A stretch of 64,000 nucleotides of DNA from Siphonodentalium dalli. Taxonomy: Eukaryota > Mollusca > Scaphopoda > Gadilida > Siphonodentaliidae. The DNA lies in the NCBI GenBank assembly GCA_032622095.1, contig CP136064.1, forward strand, positions 132,751,129 to 132,815,128, read 5' to 3'. The position numbers were made by a program, and so were the translations under genes. Below, piece by piece: positions 55,560-64,000 of the stretch (the first letter of the stretch is position 1; every line of letters starts with the position of its first letter). Below the pieces are notes generated by a model. The model was given only the letters and a program-made list of their open reading frames with translations. It had not been told where the DNA came from and searched no databases.

Positions 55560-56490
55560 GCTATATCTCATATATATATATATATATATCTATTATATAT
55601 TTTTGAAGATCTGTGTGTCTGTGTGTGTGTGTGTGATCGCGATGGACTCGAAAACGACCGAGCCGATTTCGATGAAACTTGGTATGTGGGGGTATTTTCG
55701 GCCGGGGGGTGGCATGGGCCTATCAATTTTCAGATCCGAGGTCAACTTTTCACGTGCCGCGGTCAAATCTGTTTTTACGCTGTGTTACGGGACTTTCATT
55801 TGAGTTCGGTGCTTACAAATCGATTCGAAACAGCGCGAATAATAAAATGCCAGTCATAATAATGACACTGTGAGAATCTTTCGTGTTTCCTCTTTCCAAC
55901 GATATATAATGCGTATGTATCCGTTTTAGTTATCTGCCTCGATTATCAAGAAGTGGTACTATCTTCCATCAGGATAAAAACAATGCGTAACTTCTATGAC
56001 GTCGTTAGAGTTCATAACGTTAGATCACGTTAACGCTTAACCGGCCGATGCATTTGACTGTTTCAGACGTCTTGGCGATATCTCGGGCACCGATGGTAAT
56101 TTATCTTTACGTTGAAACTTGATAATTAATGAGCGTGTGTGTATGAGGCGCGTTTATATACTTGAGTGGAAATCAAATCGGGTTAAACTGGCGGATTTTT
56201 ACGGACGAAATTTGATGCATAGGGTATCTCGGTATCCGCTGGGCCGATTTCCCGGTATCCGCTGGGCCGATTTCCACCATTTTTGGGGTGTTGGTGTTTG
56301 ACCCCACCTGACCTTCAAAATGGTCAATTCAAGGTCAAATCGGGTAAAACCGGATGGATTTCGACGGGTACTTTTGTTCGGGCACTGTGTTTTGGACGGG
56401 TCAAATCGTGACCCCACTTGACCTTGGCCTTCAAAATAGACAATTCAAGGTCAAACCCGGACGAAGTCGGGTCACCTTCTAGTATATATA
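55560..56490 (+). repeat. GACTTCGTCCGGG-family repeat, copy C, with TA and GT microsatellites
   Basis: It starts with (ta)n and (gt)n tracts (55567-55635), then gactcgaaaacgaccgagcc and cgatgaaacttggtatgtgg. It contains two tandem units with ggtcaaatcg and gaccccac(c/t)tgacctt. It ends cccggacgaagtcgggtcacc just before another TA tract (56480-56496). The direction is opposite to copies A and B. Confidence 0.65.
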
Positions 56491-56959
56491 TATTATAGAG
56501 ACCTTAAAATGTGCATATAGTGTCCTAAGTGCGACGTCAGAATACAGCGCCCATTCGCGCCTCTATACCACTGTCTCAGTCGTCTAAACGGTATTCCTTT
56601 TCTCTAATCTATGTAAATGACGTATAGTCAGGAGGCAGGTCAGAGAAAATGTGGCTAGAATAATTTTTAGCTAAACATTTTTAGTACAATATGCAAACAA
56701 TGCTTAAACTACTATGAGATACACCAATAAATTAAATAATTGTTGGCAATTATCTAGTTGCCCCTGTCATGGTAAAGGTCAATGTCAAATAGGATATGCC
56801 AAATTTGCATAAATCGGACTTTTTATAATGGAAGGACTTTGACCGCCAGAAGCTTTGTATGGGCCACACGTTAATTATTGACTTATTATGCATATAATAT
56901 CACATTTGTTTGATACATTTGCTTGAAAACTGTACAAAAGTAACTCGTCGACGATATCT

Positions 56960-57615
56960 ACTATATATTTTGGGACTTCTGTCTGTCTGTTTGTCTGTTA
57001 GCTATGGCCGGGAAAACTGCCGGACGGATTGAGCCCAAACTTCCTATCTAAAGGTAAAATCCCACATGAAGTGTCATCGCACCGCTTCGGAGAACGTCAG
57101 AGCACTCCTTCTCCAATCCCAGTCACCAAAATGACCGTCATTGGCACTGTGGGGTTAAGTGCGTTGATAGTTAAAGAGCGTTCGTATCCGCAGTGTCGTT
57201 GATAAAGAGCGTATGCGTGTAATGTGATTCTTATGTCTGGGACCAGTCGTGATGTGTCTGTATCCAGACATGAGCGTGTTGTGTGATTCTTATTTCTGTC
57301 TTCGTACGTAGGGGTTCCAAGGAACGGGTGAGATTTTCATCGGGTAAGTTTTTCCGTCCGAGGACCCACAAACGTACCTCTTTTAGGGACGGGTACCATC
57401 ACGGGACTACCATCATTTCTCTTGATTAAAAAGGCAGAATTAACTCAAATTAAATTAAAAAATTAACGGATTTAGACGAAATTTGATACATAGGGATACT
57501 TTTGTCGGGGGAGTGTTTTCGACGGGTCAAATCGTGACCCCGACCTGACCTTGACCTTCAAAATTGTCAATACAAGGTCAAAGCCCGGACGAAGTCGGGT
57601 CACCTGCTTGTATAG
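56960..57615 (+). repeat. GACTTCGTCCGGG-family repeat, copy D
   Basis: It begins tatattttgggacttctgtc with a (tgtc)n tract, continues ggccgggaaaactgccgg, and ends cccggacgaagtcgggtcacc tgcttgtat. Unique-looking text (57060-57420) lies inside. The same ending as copy C suggests a shared 3' terminus. Confidence 0.65.
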
Positions 57616-57969
57616 TTATATTTTCGCATTCTGCGATCTGTAACATTACTTCGTACCCATTAGACGTTTAAATATTGTAAATCTGGTTACCGTATTCTAC
57701 GAAACAGAGACTATAGAAACCAACAATAACATTTGAGTACAATATCCATTTAAGTGTGAAGATGTGTTATTAAATGGGCATAATTGGGCAATTAGGTTAT
57801 TAGGCTTTGGTCTCACGTGGCATTTGTGTACAACATATAACCAACTGAAACAATATTGCAGTCGTAGTTTGGGACATGTGAATACATGTAAAATAAGTGT
57901 GTATCCCATACAGAGCTTCTGGCGGCTTTCACTCGAAAAATTTATTTAAAAAATGTTTGTGAGTCCGAT

Positions 57970-57970
57970 C

Positions 57971-58003
<33 letters not shown>

Positions 58004-58005
58004 CT
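57970..58005 (+). repeat. Short tatgtata microsatellite
   Basis: About five copies of (tatgta)n, followed by loosely repeated text (gtggccatg..., atatttgtatat) to 58340 without a gene. Confidence 0.7.
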
Positions 58006-58461
58006 TGAGTGGCCATGCATATGGTCATGGTCGTGGCCAATAGCTATACAAGTCGGTGTTTGAATGGCCTTGTGTGTGTGGGATATTGGTATATGTAGAA
58101 CGGCTGTGTGGCCATTGGTGAGGTGTCTATATATATTTATACGTGGAGTGACTATATTATTATGGGTGTGGAATATTTGTATATCTTGAGTGGCTTCATG
58201 GCCATGTGTGTGACAAATATATATACAGGGAGTGATATGGTATGGCCAATGGTGAGGCAAATATGTGGATATTTGTTAAATGTTAGTGTAAAAAGCGAGT
58301 GGCTACATGGCAATTCGTGTGGTGTTTATGTATAAATGGAGCTAGTGTATTGTCATGTGTGGGTTGTTGGGGAATTTCGCTTTCCAAAATAATCAAGGAT
58401 ATGTTAATCGGTAGAGAGGTAATGTCAAAGAGTTCTACATCTTGATGGCGGTTTATATGCA

Positions 58462-58704
58462 CAATATGCCCTATCACTAACTCGCGGCCATTTTTGGACC
58501 CACCAGGTCCGGTTCCGTGGTTTCATATATTCATCCAGTCCCGGTTCCGTGGTTTCAGTGCTACAGGTCAAAGTTTTGGAGTAGTATTTCCATATATGGA
58601 GCTTTTGAATTATTCATGACTCCCATATATGGAAAGTTATGTAAAAACACGGAACCGGACCTGGTGGATCCAACATGACCGCGAATTAGTGAAAGGGCAT
58701 ATTG
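58462..58704. mobile_element. MITE with inverted ends of about 55 bp, 243 bp long
   Basis: The left arm (caatatgccc, tcactaactcgcggcc, ccaccaggtccggttccgtg) is the inverse of the right arm (cacggaaccggacctggtgg ... gggcatattg). A duplicated ccggttccgtggtttca lies in the left part and a tccatatatgga palindrome in the middle. The target duplication is unclear. Confidence 0.75.
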
Positions 58705-59289
58705 GGGGGAAAAGGTTTTCCTTACTTGAAGCAATCAATTCCGATGTCAATGATCCAGAATTTTGATGTTATTGTGCCAGAGTATCCACATAATATGGCC
58801 TTTTAGTTCAGTTTTTTTTCAAAGTGCTATCCATTTCCGTAGAAAAAACATGGTCAGAATTGGCAAAATTGGCAAAATTCCATACTGTATCCTTTAAAAA
58901 GAATTTATCATGCATCATAAGGTACTGGGAAACCAGAATAGAATATTTAGTTGTCAGTTGATAAAGCAACATGGTTAATACAAATAGAGTCATAATTTAC
59001 TATCTTTTCGGAACATCAGAGAATAATGACCGGGATATATATGAGCATCGCTAGGGCGTTGCATAGGGCGTTGCAAAATACGTTCGTGGTAATTTCAATA
59101 AATGGCCATAACGAGTAATTCATATGCCAAATTATACAAACAAATGACTATAACTAAAGCAATTATCCGAATACCAAAATAATCGTCAAATTATAAGTCA
59201 ACACGAAGTCAGTTAACTGAAAACAAAATAATGGGCAAATTATAAGGACAATAACAAGGACAATAACGCCTGCAAAAATTGGCGGGCAG

Positions 59290-59580
59290 AGCCCAGATTC
59301 GAACCTGACCTGTATTTTGTGCTATTAAATTCACATACCAAATTTCGTTCCATTCAGTTCAGATTTACTAACTTTATCATCCGGAAAAAAACGAAATACG
59401 AGTACACATTCCAACAAGAAGGCCGTAACTATGGTGAACATTGGTGGGCGGAACTCGAATTCATTCGAACTTGACATATATTTTGTGCTTGTAAACCCAA
59501 ATACCAAATTTCATTCCATTCAGTTCTGACTTACTAAAGTTATCATTCGGAAATGAAAAAGAAAGCAAATGGACGGCTAG
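59290..59580 (+). repeat. Tandem pair of about 150-bp units
   Basis: Both units contain (g)acatataatttttgtgct-like text, ataccaaatttc(g/a)ttccatt, cagttc(a/t)ga(t/c)ttact and ttatcat(c/t)cggaaa. The wording (accaaatttcgt, cattc) is similar in style to 27416-27690. No gene between 58710 and 60360. Confidence 0.55.
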
Positions 59581-60362
59581 ACAAACGGAAGGGTGTTTAA
59601 GTGGAGAGTGATTTACGAGCTCAGGTCCGTCCGTATTAACGAGGCATCAAAAAGTGCACCAACGAAAGAGGATTAAGGGCTACTTTGAATATTGATATTA
59701 GCTTACAACATATACAACATATAATATCTCTGTAAACTCTGTTATTAGTAATTTGATGTGTATATGCATATGTCTATGTGTTATGTAAACTCTTTAGTAC
59801 AGGAGAAAAATAAAAATTATCTGCAGATATATTATTATGAACGTCCATGGTTAATGGGCTTAAGCCCTCAATCCGTGTCCTTGAATGCACGGACAGCGTG
59901 GACCAATACAAAATAAAGCCACAATTATCAACTAGTTCCAAAAAGCAGAAACTGATCTTAAAAATATTAGTGAAAAACGTCAAATTTTGTACTTTTGGCG
60001 TCCACTATGGCGGCCATTTTGGATTATCTTAAGCAAGTTGGATGTAGATAGAAAGGCGCACAGCCATGATATCGCTTCGACATTTATCGTGTCCATATAT
60101 CCTTTAATGTGGCCATTATATTTGATACAAAATATATATCCCTAAATCTCTAATTTTCGAAATGTCAAGGTCAATTTGAAAGTCAAGAGTTTACCAAAAT
60201 CCTGGAACCAGCTAACTGGTTTATGTGAACCACGTACCCAACCAACCCTGAAACTTTCATGCTTTAATCCAAAAGTAAACGATTTTGCGTTGAGCTACTC
60301 CACTGTTAGGCACGGGGTCTGCTTTAGAATAGATACATATAGTCAGTGATATCACTGATATA

Positions 60363-62861
60363 GTCCAGGAGATATTGGTCGACCTCTGCACCCCCCCCCC
60401 AGGACTTAACTTCACCCCACTAATTTTCTTTCTTAATGTCTCCTCTAATTTTTTTCACCTGTTAACAAGAAAAAAAAAGTGGCCGCAGAGACTCCAGACA
60501 AGATGGCGTCCATCATGGCGGCTATTTTTTTATATGCACCAGGTCTCTTTGATCGCCATTATAGTAAAGATGATAGCACATGCGGTCTTGTTTTCCGCTC
60601 GAGGAAAGTATATGCATGGGTGTTGTTATAATAGCAATAACATTCATTGATTCGAAACATTACATCGCGTTATTAACGTAGATTCGGCTTTGACCTATTA
60701 TACCGGCATTTGGGAAAACGTTATATCGGACAAAAATATCCCACAATGAATGTATATTATGGTCCACATGTGGTCGCCAATGACTCATATATGTGATAAA
60801 TGTATAACATGACGCAAAGATGCCAACATTTTCCCACAGAGACAAACGAAAGGTGGTAAAATGTCAGAAAAATAGCATATTTTCACATTTCGGCGGCCCA
60901 TTTTGGCCGCCATATTGGATTCTGGTCAGGGGGGGGGGGTCTGGAAAAAAATTGCACATATAGGGCCCAAAAAGTTTTTTTCCGACCTCGAGGGACCCAC
61001 CACCCCATTTTTGCAAAAAAAATATTTTTTTCCTCCAAAATTTTGGGGACCCACCCCCCGTTTCTCATGTTTTTATCAAAATTTCAGAGGTTTTTTTTAG
61101 CCGTTCTTCAATAACTGTGTTAACTGCCTTACTAATTGGTAAACACAGATCAGAAAAACGAAAAATATACTGTATTTCCATGTGTTTCCTGGTGTTTTCA
61201 GTATCTAACAACAATATTAATTAAGCATTGTGTAGGTACACTATATGTCACAAATTGCCCTAGACCCCATTATAGCCTTAATATATCGAGTGTGTTGTGT
61301 CTGACAGAGAACACTGGCCAGTGTAAATAGTGGTAAACAGGTCAGGGGTTCCACAATTATATGTGCATGATCAAAGAACTCTTTAGTCTTATCCAACGGG
61401 ATGGGGTGGGGAGGGGAATTGTTTTTTGGTTATGTATACACATAGATATATGGTTATTGTACTGCCCGATATTAGTCGGCGGGTATATAGTTGACGTCTC
61501 GAGCCGTCTGTCCGTACAAACATTTTGAATTTTAACTCAAGAGTCAGTTGTCATATTTGATGTCCTATGGCATGGTGACGGACCAGAAATAGGGTACGAA
61601 TATGCATAATATCGCGGGTTGTGACCACCAATGCCAACCAGAGTTATGGGCCCTGTTCGACTTTATGAAATTCAGTCCATACAAAGTTTTTGCAATATAA
61701 GTTAAGTGTCGGTTGTCAAATTTTGATGTGGTTTGGTATGGTGATAGACCAGAATGAAGAATTGAATGTCATTTCTCAATGCATCTGAATGCATCACATT
61801 ATTTCAGTTCATCTATTTGTAAGTGATAACAGTATACAATTAGTATTTTAGTTTCGTCTTGTTGAGCAGTAAAGCTCCCAGATGAAGTTCGGAAATTCAA
61901 TGAGAATAGCGTCACCTTCATTTGGGATTGTCTGAGCAGTAAACAGTAATGTCATTCATCATAACCAATTCAATTGGATAATTGTTGCAAATTAACATTA
62001 CTTGCAATCATTCAAGATGAGAAATAACCAGAAGGAATGAATTTGATTACATGCCAGAACAAGACAGTATTTCAGACATTAGAAATTTATGAGATACCAT
62101 TTTCAATTTCATGTTATGCAATAATCAAGTTAATGATATCTACTAGTAGTCATCATTGAGTATTCACCATGTAGTATCCAATTTGTGATAAGAGTTTTTT
62201 GTTTTATTACTTTTATTCAGATAATACAACTGGGTAATATATTAATTTTGTTACTAAATATTTCTTCCGTTGATCATAAGTTTCCTGAACGTTAATACGG
62301 TGGTCCACTGTGAAGTGGTCCGGGATACTGTGAAATCCAGAATGTTGCTAAAGCTGAGGCTAAAGAGTCACTTTAGCTGCCTATATAGCCCTATACCAAC
62401 AAGCATGGTACTAACATGCTTACAAACAACATTACATGGTCAGTACTTGTAAATTGTTTGAAAAAAACCCATTTTGGAAAAAAATTACAAGCACCATTTT
62501 TTCCGCCTCTGGACCACCCACCCACCCCGGCCCTATATACGGAGTTTTTTTGCAGACCCCCCCCCTGTTCTGGTGTCGGATTTTTGGCTAATTTGTAAGA
62601 GTTGTATATTAGCATAACGAATCGAGCGGAAAACAAGACCGCATGTGATATCATCTTTACTATAACGGCGATCAAAGAGACCTGGTGCATTTTAAAAAAA
62701 TGGCCGCCATGATGGACGCCATCTTGTCTGGAGTCTCTGCGGCCACTTTTTTTCTTGTTAACAAGTGAAAACAATTAGAGGAGACCTTAAGGAAGAAAAT
62801 TAGTGGGGTGAAGTTGAGTCCTGGGGGGGGGGGTGCAGAGGTCGACCAATATCTCCTGGAC
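60363..62861. mobile_element. Long-inverted-repeat element, 2.5 kb, TA-flanked
   Basis: 60363-60605 is the inverse of about 62618-62861: gtccaggagatattggtcga, a C-run, then aagtggccgcagagactcca and gaccaagat-type text. The ends GTCC...GGAC are flanked by TA on both sides. A second inverted pair with poly-G (60925-60990 and 62500-62575) lies further in, so the arms may extend about 600 bp with gaps. The interior (61080-62450) has no transposase or other gene. Confidence 0.6.
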
Positions 62862-62865
62862 TAAT

Positions 62866-64000
62866 ATGTATGCTGCATCACTCCATTCGATTCACGTTTG
62901 CATGTCAGCCAAACTCTAGGGGAGACATATGTTCTGCTTTGTGGTATTATGCTTCCCATCCATATACACATTAGGTGCACGCACCTTGACACATCCTGAA
63001 GTAAAACATCATATGTTGGTGGTAAGGTCAGAGCAGACTTATATGTTGATGTTGCAAGTCTGTAACGCAACTCATTCATATTCGCACACAAAATGCCATC
63101 GGTCTCCTGTCGCAATATAACTTCATGACAAATTTCATGGAAATAGAATGTGTGCCAGGCTGACAGATATTCATATATCTGAAAGTTCTTTTAAGCTGCT
63201 TTCACATACGTCCGCTTAACGCATGCGTTTTACAGATGCGTTAGGCGGACATCCGCTTTATGCTTTCACATAGGTCCGTTCAGCTCTGCGCTTACGCCTC
63301 CGTATTCTTCAGACGAAGAGGACGTTCTCATGATTGCATACTACACCTGCAACAAAAGAATACAAAAAGGAGACCAAAACTATTTTGAGAACACGCATAG
63401 CCATACAGGCGATCGCATTTTTTTTGGTGGGGGGGGGGGGGGGAGGGGATTTTTTGCCCGAAAGTTTGTTTGTGTAGAATATACATTCTATATACACAGA
63501 AATATAACGAAATAGATTCAAATTAACTTAAGATATTTATAATTCGGGCAGAAACATGTGAACAATACTGTAATTTGCCACAATTTTCCTCTGAAATACT
63601 ATTCAGTTTGCCCGAAAATTGCCAGAATTTGATCCAAAATATCTCCAATTTGGGGGGGGGGGTGCAGCCCTCCCAGCTCCCTAGTACGTACGACTATGGT
63701 AGCAACAGTATTCGTCGATTTTTCATTTCCTCGACGACGATATAAAGAAAGTGCGAAAGAGCCGAGAGCCACTGTGTCAGAAAAAATGCTATAACTCCCC
63801 CATAACCATGGCATTCTATGTCATTAAATCTATATTTTGACCTAAATCTGCCATCGCAAATTATTTAATTCCTGTTTCAATTGACCAAAGATTAGATAAC
63901 ATGGTGCCAGATGCCATACACCCCCACATACTAACATTCACGCATCCGCTAAGCGGACATGTTTTGGGTCCGGGAGCAAAAAGTTGTGAGCACGCGCAGA
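62866..64000. other. Non-coding end of window
   Basis: Poly-G tracts occur at 63429-63443 and 63653-63662. The word cttaacgcatgcgtt...gcgttaggcggacatccgct (63207-63260) has a partial inverse at 63940-63960 (cgcatccgctaagcggacat), suggesting an element cut by the window edge. No gene recognised. Confidence 0.4.

Overview
This window looks like nuclear DNA of a marine invertebrate, most likely a mollusc or other lophotrochozoan; that assignment is inference. The DNA is AT-rich and almost free of host genes. It is packed with eukaryotic mobile elements, foldback structures, minisatellites and GACTTCGTCCGGG-type interspersed repeats. I recognise no complete host gene, tRNA or rRNA.

Layout. 1-6448: repeat-rich flank with two LINE C-terminal remnants, a triple tandem array of a 129-bp TA-flanked palindromic MITE, and a cluster of TACACA/TGTGTA palindromes. 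6455-29588: a full-length Polinton/Maverick (a virus-like DNA transposon) with 5'-AG...CT-3' ends, inverted terminal repeats built on a 30-bp minisatellite, and a 6-bp target duplication AATGGG. Its genes, left to right: a divergent pair of small genes that both end in a canonical histone-type 3' stem-loop; a zinc-knuckle gene (minus) back to back with protein-primed DNA polymerase B; an unknown protein; the FtsK/HerA-type packaging ATPase; two small basic proteins with a Q-x-G-G motif; a 234-aa conserved protein; the integrase; a two-helix membrane protein; minor capsid protein; a small basic protein; major capsid protein; a 152-aa protein; and the adenain-type protease. The polymerase, one core protein, integrase and major capsid genes carry stops or frameshifts. 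The ATPase, minor capsid and protease genes are open. A 6.1-kb piggyBac element (16898-23011, TTAA duplication) sits inside the integrase gene.

29595-45800: decayed mobile DNA. It includes a broken N-terminal part of a Helitron/Helentron-like replicase on the minus strand (31135-32939), a Harbinger-like fragment, a 3.7-kb non-autonomous hAT-type element with a perfect 8-bp duplication (38050-41769), a 408-bp MITE and several duplicated repeat blocks. 45843-52625: a 6.8-kb foldback element with about 1.28-kb inverted repeats around a roughly 4.2-kb minisatellite, possibly with an 8-bp duplication. 52634-64000: more non-coding repeats, MITEs and a 2.5-kb long-inverted-repeat element.

The most unusual feature is the symmetric cassette at 6826-8319 inside the Polinton: stem-loop, gene, promoter, inverted copy of the promoter, gene, stem-loop, with the same 19-nt spacing from stop codon to stem-loop on both sides. 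If the stem-loops work, these two virus-like genes would be processed like replication-dependent histone mRNAs and expressed in S phase.
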